From Mycolicibacterium baixiangningiae (lineage in GTDB: Bacteria; Actinomycetota; Actinomycetes; Mycobacteriales; Mycobacteriaceae): a stretch of DNA of 64,000 nt. Position numbers and translations under genes: made by a program. Below are positions 34,323-42,053 of this stretch, piece by piece. The notes under the pieces are model-generated. The model ran no database searches. It was not told the origin of the DNA and saw only the letters and a program-made list of their open reading frames with translations. The stretch covers positions 248,001 through 312,000 of the forward strand of contig NZ_CP066218.1 of NCBI RefSeq assembly GCF_016313185.1, read 5' to 3'. Position 1 is the stretch's first letter, and every line of letters starts with the position of its first letter.

Positions 34323-35117
34323 TCAGCCCAGCACCGGGAAGCGGCGCTCGGCGGCGAGTTCGTCGAGCGCACGCTGCATCACGTGGCGGACGTGCGCGTC
34401 GACCTCGTCGACGTCGGGGTCCTCGCCGAACTCCGCGACGATGTCGATGGGCGCCAACACCCGGGTGACGATCTTGGTGGGCAGCGGCAGGTTGACCGGG
34501 AGCACCGCGGACAGCCCGAACGGGAAGCCGAAGGAGATGGGCAGGATCTTGGCCCGCAGCAGCTTGTCCAGCCGGATGGTCTTGGCCAGCCACTCACCGC
34601 GGCTGAGGTAGAACTGGCTCTGCTGGCCGCCGATGGAGACCGTCGGCACCAGCGGTACCCCTGCGTTCAGCGCGGCCCGCACGTAACCGGTGCGCCCGCC
34701 GAAGTCGATCTTGCTCTCGGCCAGCGTGGGCCGGTACACGTCGTAATCCCCGCCGGGGAACACGATCACCACACCCCCCGAGCGCAGTGCCTCGTCGGCG
34801 TTCTCGTGGTTGGCGCGGATGAAGCCGGTCTTGGTGAAGAACTCGGCGGTCGGCCCGGTCAGGATCAGGTCGTGCGACAGTGTGAAGACGGGCCGGTCGT
34901 AGCCGAACTGTTCGTAGAACCCGGCCGCGAAGACCGGCACGTCCATCGCGAACAGGCCACCCGAGTGGTTCGACACCACCAGCGCCCCACCTGCCTCCGG
35001 GAACGACTCGATTCCTCGCATCTCGGCGCGGTGATAAGTCTTGAGCAGCGGCCGCAGCACGCTCATCACCCGTTCGGTGAAGCCCGGATCCCATTTCGCG
35101 ATGTCCGACGACGGCAC
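34323..35117 (-). CDS. PlsC-like acyltransferase (Rv1428c-like)
   Basis: A 264-residue 1-acylglycerol-phosphate-type acyltransferase fold protein. VVSNHSGGLFAMDVP supplies the catalytic His with a displaced Asp, TLSHDL and VIVFPGGDYDVYRP the acceptor and phosphate-binding region, and VPLVPTVSIGG the last block. The GTG at 35117 has GGGGGAG just upstream; longer in-frame reading would run over the promoter. It is the first gene of the acyltransferase-fadD12-lipO operon. A 14-bp sequence fitting the KstR consensus lies 22 bases upstream. It probably transfers acyl groups from CoA to a glycerolipid or related acceptor. Confidence 0.85.
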   Translation of the reverse strand: MPSSDIAKWDPGFTERVMSVLRPLLKTYHRAEMRGIESFPEAGGALVVSNHSGGLFAMDVPVFAAGFYEQFGYDRPVFTLSHDLILTGPTAEFFTKTGFIRANHENADEALRSGGVVIVFPGGDYDVYRPTLAESKIDFGGRTGYVRAALNAGVPLVPTVSIGGQQSQFYLSRGEWLAKTIRLDKLLRAKILPISFGFPFGLSAVLPVNLPLPTKIVTRVLAPIDIVAEFGEDPDVDEVDAHVRHVMQRALDELAAERRFPVLG

Positions 35118-35138
35118 GGCTCCCCCTCGGGGTCGAAT

Positions 35139-35152
35139 TGAAACGTGTTCTA
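35139..35152. promoter_or_regulatory. KstR-like operator
   Basis: TGAAACGTGTTCTA fits TNNAACNNGTTNNA, the consensus described for the cholesterol-responsive repressor KstR. It lies between the leftward acyltransferase operon (start 35117) and the rightward small gene (start 35242). Confidence 0.6.
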
Positions 35153-35241
35153 GTTTTGATGGTACCCAGCGTGGCGGCGCTTTATCCAACCGCCGGGCGC
35201 GGGTGCGATTACCGCACGGGCGGGGCGGGAACCCCTGGCGC

Positions 35242-35490
35242 ATGGCTGATCGCGACGAACTCCCGCTGGCCGACTACGACCAGACATCGTTGTCGGATAT
35301 TCGGCACCGCATCCGGTCCCTCGAGGAACCGCAGCTGCAGCAGCTGTTCGACCACGAGACCGAACACGGCAACCGCATCCCGGTGCTCGAGATCCTGCAC
35401 GCCCGCCTCAAGGAACTGCACAACGGAGCCGAGCCGTCCGGCGGGGATCCGTCGAAGGCTCCCGGTGTGACACCGACGCCGCGCGGATAG
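35242..35490 (+). CDS. Small conserved-type hypothetical protein
   Basis: An 82-residue acidic, helical protein: LADYDQTSLSDIRHRIRSLE then LQQLFDHETEHGNRIPVLEIL and ARLKELHNGA. It looks like a compact helical bundle with a Pro/Gly-rich tail (GGDPSKAPGVTPTPRG). No signal or membrane segment is present. The ATG at 35242 lacks a strong ribosome site. I recognise the pattern from mycobacterial genomes but know no function. It stands alone between the divergent lipid operon and the pentapeptide gene; about 190 bases on its right hold no clear gene. Confidence 0.65.
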   Translation: MADRDELPLADYDQTSLSDIRHRIRSLEEPQLQQLFDHETEHGNRIPVLEILHARLKELHNGAEPSGGDPSKAPGVTPTPRG

Positions 35491-35681
35491 ACGGTGCAGG
35501 AATCGACCGCGGCGGAAGCGTATACGCCGTTGCGACACGGCGTCGCGAACCAGACGCCGTCGTGCGGGCGCCCCTGAGCGGCACGTAAGACTCTCGTCAG
35601 CACTCCGGGAGTTTGTGCGCACAGCGGCCGGTGAACCTCACGGTCATCAGCCGCTTGTCCCGCACTTGCCCAGGAGTGACC

Positions 35682-36686
35682 ATGAAAGTCTCCGCCCGTT
35701 CCTATCTCATCGCCGGTGTGTCCCTCGCGAGCGCGGGCCTGATCGTCACCGGGTCGAACACTGCCGTCGTCGACCCGACGCGGGCCGATACGACTGTCGC
35801 GCCGATGGCGGCCACCTCGCCGGTGCCTCGGGTGAACCAACCGGCGGCGATCGTGCCGGCCGGGTCGGTGGCGGTCGGGGCGGCGTTCGTGGCGCCAACG
35901 CCGGAGCCGGACGTGGCCGCGCAGATCTCGGTTCCGGATCTCGGCGGCCTGGACCCCGAAGAGGGCCGGCCGGGAATCCAGCTCAGCCTGCTCACGGGCA
36001 CCCCCAACCTCGGATACGGCAACGAAGGCCTGTTCAACGCAGGCGTCAACAACACCGGCGACTTCAACATCGGCGGCGCCAACGACGGTGACTTCAACAT
36101 CGGCACCGGCAACTCCGGCGGCTTCAACATCGGTTACGACAACACCGGCGACTTCAACATCGGTGGCGACAACGACGGCAACTTCAACGTCGGGTTCGAC
36201 AACGACGGCGGCGAACGCAACTTCGGCGCGGGCAACAGCGGTTCCTACAACGTCGGGTTGTTCAACACCGGTGCCTTCAACTTCGGTGTGGGCAACACCG
36301 GCGTCGGCAATGTCGGTTTCTTCAACACCGGGGACTACACCGTCGGCGCATTCAACGTCGGCATCCGCTACGCCGGCAACCCCGGAATCAGCACCGGCCG
36401 TACCACCGAGGCCGACGACGAGGACCCGGACACCAGCGCGTCGAAAACCCGCGGCGCACAGGAGGACGACGATTCCGACGAGGATGCGGCCACCACCCGG
36501 GCGGGCCGGAGGACGGCGGCCCAGGACGAGGGCGACGACAAGAAGGACGGTGCAGACGCATCCGGAAACTCCACCGCCGACACCACTGACGACGACACCA
36601 CGGCCTCCGACACCACTGACGACGACACCACGGCCTCCGACACCACCGACACAACTGACGACGACGGTGCTGACGACGACGCCTGA
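35682..36686 (+). CDS. Secreted MPTR-like pentapeptide-repeat protein with acidic tail
   Basis: A 334-residue protein beginning MKVSARSYLIAGVSLASAGL, a signal sequence, with AGGAGTGACC before the ATG. After a Pro/Ala-rich stretch, residues about 110-230 are Asn-Gly pentapeptides (FNIG, NTGDFN, NVGFFNTG), the pattern of the MPTR part of mycobacterial PPE proteins, but there is no PPE domain. The C-terminal 100 residues are very rich in Asp, Thr and Ser, with TTDDDTTASD repeated by an exact 30-bp DNA duplication. The repeats probably form a right-handed beta-helix outside the cell. The next gene begins within 13 bases. Function is unknown; surface display or binding is a guess. Confidence 0.8.
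   Translation: MKVSARSYLIAGVSLASAGLIVTGSNTAVVDPTRADTTVAPMAATSPVPRVNQPAAIVPAGSVAVGAAFVAPTPEPDVAAQISVPDLGGLDPEEGRPGIQLSLLTGTPNLGYGNEGLFNAGVNNTGDFNIGGANDGDFNIGTGNSGGFNIGYDNTGDFNIGGDNDGNFNVGFDNDGGERNFGAGNSGSYNVGLFNTGAFNFGVGNTGVGNVGFFNTGDYTVGAFNVGIRYAGNPGISTGRTTEADDEDPDTSASKTRGAQEDDDSDEDAATTRAGRRTAAQDEGDDKKDGADASGNSTADTTDDDTTASDTTDDDTTASDTTDTTDDDGADDDA
36581..36640 (+). repeat. Two exact 30-bp tandem repeats in the acidic tail
   Basis: Units 36581-36610 and 36611-36640 are identical and encode TTDDDTTASD-type decapeptides; a degenerate third unit follows. Copy number may vary between strains by slippage. Confidence 0.9.
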
Positions 36687-36698
36687 GGGGACCGGCCG

Positions 36699-37328
36699 CT
36701 GAAGCACGTATTCGCCGGGCACATCGCCGGATTCGGGACCGCCGCCGGGGTGCGCATCGTGGTCGGCCGCTGGCAGGCGTCACCGTTCGGCGGTTTCACC
36801 GACGTGATGGTGCAACAACCTGACGAGCAGCGGGTGCTGCTGGCCCCCAACGACGCGGTCGCGGGCTTCGTCGCCTCGACCTACCACTTCGACCGCGTCG
36901 AAATCGGGCCGGTGGCCGCGACACTCGACTCCGATCTGCTGCGGGTGCGCAGTGCTGGCCTCGACCTCGATGTCGGCATCGGTGCACCGGCGCCACTGGA
37001 CCGGCTGCTACGGCTGGTGCCGGACAGGGTTGCGACGGCGCCGTGGTGGCTGCGGGCCGTCGATCCGGTTGCGTCTCGCCTGGTTCGCGGTGTGCACACC
37101 GCAGGGACGGCGGGCAATGGCCGCCGGGAGTACTACGGGGTGCGCCGCTCCCGCCGGGTCATCTCGGTGGCGGGGCGGTACCGCGACACCGACCTGGGGG
37201 CGCTGCGGCCGCTGTCACCGCCCGTGGCTTTCGGTTTCGCCTCCGCACCGGCCGCACCGCAGATCGTCGCGGTCACCACGACGATTCTCGACACCGGGTT
37301 TTCGGATCGCCGGTCTTGGGCACAGTGA
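36699..37328 (+). CDS. Conserved hypothetical protein, possible CTG start
   Basis: A 209-residue protein from a CTG at 36699, or 192 from a GTG at 36750. The CTG is preferred because GAGGGG lies eight bases upstream and the extra residues (KHVFAGHIAGFGTAAG) run into the following VRIVVGRW as one coherent strand pattern. No ATG, GTG or TTG exists between the upstream stop (36686) and 36750. The protein is Arg/Val/Ala-rich, probably cytosolic and beta-rich, with FGGFTDVMVQ and a terminal ILDTGFSDRRSWAQ. No domain is recognised. It sits 12 bases behind the pentapeptide gene and is probably cotranscribed with it. Confidence 0.6.
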   Translation: MKHVFAGHIAGFGTAAGVRIVVGRWQASPFGGFTDVMVQQPDEQRVLLAPNDAVAGFVASTYHFDRVEIGPVAATLDSDLLRVRSAGLDLDVGIGAPAPLDRLLRLVPDRVATAPWWLRAVDPVASRLVRGVHTAGTAGNGRREYYGVRRSRRVISVAGRYRDTDLGALRPLSPPVAFGFASAPAAPQIVAVTTTILDTGFSDRRSWAQ

Positions 37329-37332
37329 CGGC

Positions 37333-37584
37333 ATGGACACGGTGACTCGACTCCGGCACGCCCAACAGCGGATCCTCAAAGTGCAGCGCCGCCTGTGGCT
37401 GGCGCAGCTCGCGATGTGGCCGACGCTGGTGATCACCGGTGTGGCCACCGTCGCCGGTGTGGTCTGGCTGCTGCGACGACGGTCCGCCGGCGGGCGCCAC
37501 GAACTGCCCGAGTCGCCCGGCGTACATCGTGTCGAGACCGCCGAGCACAACGGCCAAGTCACCGAAGGTGTCTCGCCCAGCTGA
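37333..37584 (+). CDS. Small single-pass membrane protein
   Basis: An 83-residue protein. A basic N-terminal helix (VTRLRHAQQRILKVQRRLW) precedes one membrane segment (AMWPTLVITGVATVAGVVWLL) and a hydrophilic tail ending EGVSPS. CACAGT (37321-37326) ends six bases before the ATG, consistent with its own leaderless promoter inside the end of the upstream gene. It ends three bases before the convergent DUF1206 gene. Function is unknown. Confidence 0.6.
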   Translation: MDTVTRLRHAQQRILKVQRRLWLAQLAMWPTLVITGVATVAGVVWLLRRRSAGGRHELPESPGVHRVETAEHNGQVTEGVSPS

Positions 37585-37587
37585 CTC

Positions 37588-38418
37588 TCACATCCGCGCG
37601 TAGCGGGTGAGCGCGAAGCTGTACAACCCGTACGCGGCGAAGCCCGCCGCGGCGACCCCGATCAACACGGAGCCGAACGGCGCTTGGCCGAGCGCTTTGA
37701 CCGCACCGTCGAGTCCGGTGGCCTTGGAGGGATCGGCCCGTACCGACGCGACCACGACCAGAGCGCCGGCGCCCGCGAGCACCAGCCCTTCCGCGACGTG
37801 TCCGCAGACCCCCAGCACCGTGAGCAGGCGCCCGCCGGAGATGGTCAGGTCATCGCGAAACCGGCGCGATGCCCCCTTGTAGGCGAAGTAACACCCCACG
37901 GCCATGACGCCGAGACCGATCACCGCGAGTACGGCCTTACCCTCCGGGGTGCGCATCAGCCAGGTGCTCAGCCCGATCGTTCGCTCGGCGCTCGAATCGC
38001 GGCCGCCGAGCGCGAACTGGACGGCCATCGAGGCGACCGCGGCGTACACCAGAGCGAGTCCGAGTGCCTTGAGGCGGTTGACCATCAGGAAGTCGTCGGG
38101 GTCAGGATGGGGGTCGTGGTGCTCGTTGGGATGCAGGCCGAGCACCGTCTCCGCCAGGCGCCACAGCGTCAGCGGGACGAGCGCCACCGCGACGCCCCAG
38201 AGCGCGAGGAACCCGCCCTTGGTCTCGGCGAGCGTGGCCAGCGCACCCGACTGATCGGCGTCGCCCTGGCCGGAGCCGATCGCGATGCGGAAGATGATGT
38301 AGGCGATCAGCAGGTGCAGCACGCCGTTGATCAGATAGCCGGTGCGTGCCGCGAGCTGTGCCCCCCGGTGATTCGTGGCGGTGCGAACCGCGCCGGCGGC
38401 GCCGGTCTCATCCGTCAC
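37588..38418 (-). CDS. DUF1206 membrane protein
   Basis: A 276-residue integral membrane protein with about six hydrophobic segments in three repeated pairs, the layout of DUF1206. Segments include GYLINGVLHLLIAYIIFRIA, LALVYAAVASMAVQFALGG and SVLIGVAAAGFAAYGLYSFA. Each repeat has a Gly-rich helix followed by a short charged loop. It is preceded on the same strand by the CsbD-like gene 15 bases upstream, a pairing that suggests envelope or stress function. No biochemical role is known to me. Confidence 0.82.
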   Translation of the reverse strand: MTDETGAAGAVRTATNHRGAQLAARTGYLINGVLHLLIAYIIFRIAIGSGQGDADQSGALATLAETKGGFLALWGVAVALVPLTLWRLAETVLGLHPNEHHDPHPDPDDFLMVNRLKALGLALVYAAVASMAVQFALGGRDSSAERTIGLSTWLMRTPEGKAVLAVIGLGVMAVGCYFAYKGASRRFRDDLTISGGRLLTVLGVCGHVAEGLVLAGAGALVVVASVRADPSKATGLDGAVKALGQAPFGSVLIGVAAAGFAAYGLYSFALTRYARM

Positions 38419-38433
38419 CGAGGGGTGACCTGC

Positions 38434-38628
38434 TCAGTATCCGCGTGGCCGCCGGCGCGAACGGAATGCGTCCTTGACCTTCTCGCCGGCGTCCTTGAGA
38501 TGCGCCATCCGCTCGTCGCCGCGGCCCCGCGCCTGCATGTTCCGATCGCCGATGGCGCTGCCCGTGGCGGCCCGCATCCGGCCCTGCAGCTGCTGCAGCT
38601 TGTTCTTCGCCTTGTCGCCCGCGCTCAT
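38434..38628 (-). CDS. CsbD-like stress protein
   Basis: A 64-residue, strongly charged, helical protein: AGDKAKNKLQQLQGRMRAATG then DAGEKVKDAFRSRRRPRG. The KAKNK...G...GD pattern matches the CsbD family of general-stress proteins. GAGGGACAC precedes the ATG at 38628; longer in-frame reading would extend into the divergent nat promoter. It is probably cotranscribed with the DUF1206 gene. It is likely disordered or helical in the cytosol; the molecular role is unknown. Confidence 0.7.
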   Translation of the reverse strand: MSAGDKAKNKLQQLQGRMRAATGSAIGDRNMQARGRGDERMAHLKDAGEKVKDAFRSRRRPRGY

Positions 38629-38759
38629 GGTGTGTCCCTCGTGTGTCGGTGTCCCGGTTGTCGAGACGCGTAGAGGGGGGTTACCCGTTCCGGCGCGATG
38701 ACACCGGAAAAGAAAGCGGGAGTTGACCTCAACCGCGATTGAGGGCCCAACATGGTGAC

Positions 38760-39584
38760 ATGACCGACACACCGGCGTACTTCACCAGGATCGGTTACCG
38801 GGGCACGGCCGATCCCACCGTCGAGACCCTGCACGCGCTGATCGCCGCACACAACCGGACGATCCCGTTCGAGAATCTCGACCCGTTGCTCGCCATCCCC
38901 GTCGCCGACCTCAGCGCCGCCGCGCTCACCGACAAGCTCGTGCACCGCAGGCGCGGCGGCTACTGCTACGAACACAACGGGCTCATGGGTTACGTGCTGG
39001 AGGACCTCGGTTTCGGGGTCGAGCGGCTCGCCGGGCGGGTCGTGTGGATGCGCGGCGACGACACTCTGCCCGCGCAGACCCACCAGTTGTTGGCGGTCAC
39101 GGTGCCGGAGATGGCCGGGCGGTTCCTGGTCGACGTCGGCTTCGGTGGGCAGACGCTGTCGTCGGCGATCCGCTTCGACATCGGTGTCGAGCAGACCACG
39201 CGGCACGAGCCGTACCGGATCCGCGAACACGGCGAGAGGTATGTGCTCGAAGCGTGCATCCGGGGCGGATGGCAACCGCTGTACCTGTTCACCGACCGGC
39301 CGCAGCCCCTGATCGACCTCGAGGTCGGCAGCTGGTACGTCTCGACGCATCCCGCCTCCGGTTTCGTGGTCGGCCTGGCCGCAGCGCTGGTGACCGACGA
39401 CGCCCGCTGGAACCTGCGCGGTCGCCACCTCGCGGTACACCGCGCCGACGGCACCGAGCGGGTCCGCTTCGACAGCGCCGCACAGGTTCTCGACACGCTC
39501 GGCGATCGGTTCGGCATCGACCTGGCCGACCTCGGTGACCGGGCAGAACTGGAGACGCGGGTGCACGAGGTACTCGACAGCTGA
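38760..39584 (+). CDS. nat: Arylamine N-acetyltransferase
   Basis: A 274-residue cytosolic enzyme transferring acetyl or propionyl from CoA to arylamines and hydrazines; mycobacterial NAT acetylates isoniazid and is linked to sterol-derived CoA pools. The catalytic triad is visible: Cys about 69 in RGGYCYEHN, His about 108 in THQLLAV, Asp about 124 in LVDVGFGG. TTGACC (38723-38728), a 19-base spacer and CAACAT (38748-38753) end six bases before the ATG, so the message is probably leaderless. In M. tuberculosis nat lies in the bphC/hsaC operon; here it stands apart. Confidence 0.95.
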   Translation: MTDTPAYFTRIGYRGTADPTVETLHALIAAHNRTIPFENLDPLLAIPVADLSAAALTDKLVHRRRGGYCYEHNGLMGYVLEDLGFGVERLAGRVVWMRGDDTLPAQTHQLLAVTVPEMAGRFLVDVGFGGQTLSSAIRFDIGVEQTTRHEPYRIREHGERYVLEACIRGGWQPLYLFTDRPQPLIDLEVGSWYVSTHPASGFVVGLAAALVTDDARWNLRGRHLAVHRADGTERVRFDSAAQVLDTLGDRFGIDLADLGDRAELETRVHEVLDS

Positions 39585-39650
39585 GCTCGCGGTTCGGTGC
39601 AGCAGGAATCGTCATGTCCCTTTGGGTACGCGGCGGCCATACTCGGTTTC

Positions 39651-40556
39651 GTGAGTACACCGGCGCGGCGGGATCGCCTGCGGGAACTGCTCGACGCCGT
39701 CGTCGACGCGGACAATCCCGACGTGGGTGACATGGCGCGCAGCACTCACGCCTCGGAGTTCCACTTCTCGCGCGAGGTGCGCCGGCTCACCGGCGAGCCA
39801 CCGGCCGCGCTGCGCCGCCGGATCATGCTCGAACGCGCCGCGTGGCGGCTGCGCCGCGGCGAAACCGTCTCCGCCGTCGCCGCCGACGAGGGGTGGTCGT
39901 CACCGGAGGTGTTCTCCCGCGCGTTCCGCCGCACGTTCGGCGTACCCCCGTCGCGCGCCGGGGACGTCGAGTTCCGGGTGCCCGCACCCAACGGTCTGCA
40001 CTTCCATCCGCCACAGTCGCTGTGGCTCGACGGCGACGGCAGCAGCAAGTCGCCCGACCCGGGCCGGCTCATGGTGGCCCATGACATCGCCGACACGGCC
40101 CACCTGATCGAGCGGGCGTGTGAGCTGACCGACGAGCAGTGGCGCCGCGAGGTCGCACCGGGTCAGGTGGTCCTCGACTGGGACGGGCCCGAACCCAGCG
40201 TCGGTGCGGTGTTGCGGGCGCTGGTCTGGAACAAGGTGGTCTGGCTGGCCACCGTCGAGGGCCGGGATCTCCCCGCCCGCGACGGGTCCACGACGGCAGA
40301 GCAGCTGGCCGTTCAGCACGATGACATCGGAAAGCATTGGGCGGCAATGATTGCGGAGTACTCCACCGCCGGACGGATGGGCGACACCGTGATCGACGCG
40401 CTCTGCGACCCGCCCGAGTCCTTCCAGCTGTACGGGATCGTGGCGCACGTGCTCACCTTCTCGGCGCACCGGCGCGCACTGGCGCGGTCCATGCTCGCCG
40501 GCATGGGCGTGGCCGCCGGACCGGGTGACCCGTTGGACTGGATGAGGAGGCACTGA
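39651..40556 (+). CDS. AraC-type HTH regulator fused to a DinB-like domain
   Basis: A 301-residue fusion. Residues about 5-100 are an AraC helix-turn-helix: FHFSREVRRLTGEPPAALRRR and EVFSRAFRRTFGVPPSR are its two recognition regions. Residues about 140-300 form a DinB/maleylpyruvate-isomerase-like four-helix domain (LVWNKVVWLATVEGRD, HWAAMIAEYS), which in relatives binds metal or thiols. The GTG at 39651 follows CATACT by seven bases. The stop shares one base with the ATG of the RibD-like gene, so they are coupled. It is probably a small-molecule-responsive activator of its own operon. Confidence 0.82.
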   Translation: MSTPARRDRLRELLDAVVDADNPDVGDMARSTHASEFHFSREVRRLTGEPPAALRRRIMLERAAWRLRRGETVSAVAADEGWSSPEVFSRAFRRTFGVPPSRAGDVEFRVPAPNGLHFHPPQSLWLDGDGSSKSPDPGRLMVAHDIADTAHLIERACELTDEQWRREVAPGQVVLDWDGPEPSVGAVLRALVWNKVVWLATVEGRDLPARDGSTTAEQLAVQHDDIGKHWAAMIAEYSTAGRMGDTVIDALCDPPESFQLYGIVAHVLTFSAHRRALARSMLAGMGVAAGPGDPLDWMRRH

Positions 40557-41077
40557 TGGCGACCGTGTACTACACCGCGTCGAGCCTGGACGGCTACATC
40601 GTCGACGAGGACGGCAGCCTGGACTGGCTGATCCACCGCGACATCGACCCCGACGGGCCGTTCCACTACGACGCGTTCGCCGCCACCGTCGGTGCGCTGG
40701 TGATGGGTTCGGCCACCTACGAGTGGATTGTGAAAAACCAGCCCGGCGAATGGATGTACACCCAGCCGACGTGGGTGATGACACACCGTTCCCACATCAT
40801 CGCCGAGGGACACCCCGTGCAGACCTTCGACGGAGCGGTGACCGAACTGCATCCGACGCTGGTGTCCGCGGCGGCGGGTAAGGACGTGTGGGTGGTCGGC
40901 GGCGGAGAGGTGGCCGCGCAGTTCGTTTCCGCGGGGCTGGTCGACGAGATGATCGTCAGCTACGCGCCGTGCACGCTCGGCGGAGGCTCACGCGTCCTGC
41001 CGATCCGCTCGGAGTGGCGGTTCGTGGAATCGGCGGTCAACCGCGAATTCCTCTGTGGCCGTTGGCAGGTGGCCTGA
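40556..41077 (+). CDS. RibD C-terminal/dihydrofolate-reductase-like protein
   Basis: A 173-residue protein of the RibD_C family, which share the DHFR fold and reduce pterin- or riboflavin-pathway intermediates with NADPH. TASSLDGYIVDEDGSLDWL opens the fold, VMGSATYEW and VWVVGGGEVAAQF are the cofactor-binding segments, and LGGGSRVLP closes it. Its ATG overlaps the upstream TGA (TGATG). Stand-alone members near AraC/DinB proteins are frequent in actinobacteria without known substrates; a true DHFR role is unlikely. Three bases separate its stop from that of the convergent TetR gene. Confidence 0.85.
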   Translation: MATVYYTASSLDGYIVDEDGSLDWLIHRDIDPDGPFHYDAFAATVGALVMGSATYEWIVKNQPGEWMYTQPTWVMTHRSHIIAEGHPVQTFDGAVTELHPTLVSAAAGKDVWVVGGGEVAAQFVSAGLVDEMIVSYAPCTLGGGSRVLPIRSEWRFVESAVNREFLCGRWQVA

Positions 41078-41079
41078 GG

Positions 41080-41697
41080 TCAGCTGGTCATCGTGGGAAT
41101 ACCGTTGCGGCGGATGAACTCCCGCGATGTGATCAGGAACTCGAGTTGGGTGTGCACCTGGCGCAGTGGGTCCAGGCTGCGCGTCGCCCGGCACAGCACG
41201 ACGGCGCCCTCGAGCGCGGCGATACTCGTGATCGCCAGCGAGGCCGCCTCGCTCTCCTCGCACCCGTCGACCACGAACGCGCGCCCCAGCGCATCGCGCC
41301 AGTGCCCGAAGATCGCCCCGGCGACCGTCGTCAGTTGCGGCCCGTCCTCGGCGGACCCGATCGCTGCGGCCACCACCGGGCAGCCCGCCGTGAAGTCACT
41401 GTCGGCGAGCACGCGGTCCCAGAACTCGACGAACCGGCGTACGAGGTGCAGACCGCCCTTGGTGGCCGCCTCGTCGATCAGCGAGGTGATGGACTCCCCG
41501 GCCAACTGCAGCGCTTCGGAGACGATCTGGTTGCGGCCTTCAGGAAAGTGGTAGTAGACGCTGCCGCGGGGCGCGCCGCTGCGCTGGAGCACTTCGTCGA
41601 TGGTGACGCCGGCCGCTCCGCGCTCGCGGAGGACTTCGGCGGCGCCGATCAGCATGTTGGTGCGCGTCGAACCGCGCTTGGTGCGGGTGTTGGTCAT
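41080..41697 (-). CDS. TetR-family transcriptional regulator
   Basis: A 205-residue repressor: the N-terminal helix-turn-helix (about residues 8-55) with GAAGVTIDEVLQRSGAPRGSVYYHFP, then an all-helical ligand domain resembling the LmrA/YxaF C-terminal type (GCPVVAAAIGS). The ATG at 41697 is the natural start, as upstream codons lead into a small separate reading frame. An inverted repeat lies over the promoter 150 bases upstream and could be its operator. The nearby aldehyde dehydrogenase is separated by a terminator, so its target may be only its own transcript. The ligand is unknown. Confidence 0.87.
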   Translation of the reverse strand: MTNTRTKRGSTRTNMLIGAAEVLRERGAAGVTIDEVLQRSGAPRGSVYYHFPEGRNQIVSEALQLAGESITSLIDEAATKGGLHLVRRFVEFWDRVLADSDFTAGCPVVAAAIGSAEDGPQLTTVAGAIFGHWRDALGRAFVVDGCEESEAASLAITSIAALEGAVVLCRATRSLDPLRQVHTQLEFLITSREFIRRNGIPTMTS

Positions 41698-41707
41698 CGG
41701 TGTCCGG

Positions 41708-41836
41708 TCAGGCGACACGAGGCGGGCGCTGCGGCGTCGTTCGCCAGGCGAGGCCGCGCGGTGAGAAGGCGAGGCGCACACGGCGCGGGTGGTGGACGAA
41801 CCGCAAGCCGACGATGTTGATCTCGACCACCCACAT
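41708..41836 (-). CDS. Possible 42-residue leader protein of tetR
   Basis: A short frame beginning MWVVEINIVGLRFVHHPRR, basic and ending PPRVA, with GAGAGAGG correctly spaced before the ATG and a predicted promoter just above it. It ends ten bases before the tetR start on the same strand. It could be a conserved mini-protein or an untranslated leader; only its position and ribosome site support it. Confidence 0.35.
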   Translation of the reverse strand: MWVVEINIVGLRFVHHPRRVRLAFSPRGLAWRTTPQRPPRVA

Positions 41837-41848
41837 GGCGTGCCTCTC

Positions 41849-41889
41849 TCTATGACGGAAATCATAGAACAGGGCATGAAGTGACACAA
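41849..41889 (-). promoter_or_regulatory. tetR promoter with inverted repeat
   Basis: On the minus strand TTGTGT (41884-41889), 17 bases and TATGAT (41861-41866) form a good promoter. The repeat TCTATGA-N6-TCATAGA (41849-41868) covers the -10 and +1, as expected for autorepression by the TetR protein. Confidence 0.6.
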
Positions 41890-42000
41890 CAGGCACATGT
41901 TTACGGAGGGAGTGGCGGGGGAATATGTGCGCGTGCATAATGATCCCCGGCGCCCGCCCCGGCGGCCCCGGGGCGAGCGCCACACCAACTTCGCGCCCAC

Positions 42001-42033
42001 AAAAAGGCTCCCACCAGCGGTGGGAGCCTTTTT
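42001..42033. terminator. Perfect 15-bp hairpin terminator
   Basis: AAAAAGGCTCCCACC (42001-42015) and its complement (42019-42033) enclose a 3-base loop, with A5 and T5 ends. It lies about 20 bases beyond the stop of the leftward aldehyde dehydrogenase gene and works in both directions by sequence. Confidence 0.9.
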
Positions 42034-42053
42034 GCGTGGCCCGGCCGGCGCGA

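Noticed and set aside
36000..36380. Regular short repeats as a possible CRISPR array
   Set aside because: They are in-frame Asn-Gly pentapeptide codons in one long reading frame, with no unique spacers or constant-length repeats and no cas genes nearby.
35682..36686. PPE family assignment
   Set aside because: Only the MPTR-like repeats match. There is no N-terminal PPE domain, and a Sec-type signal is present instead.
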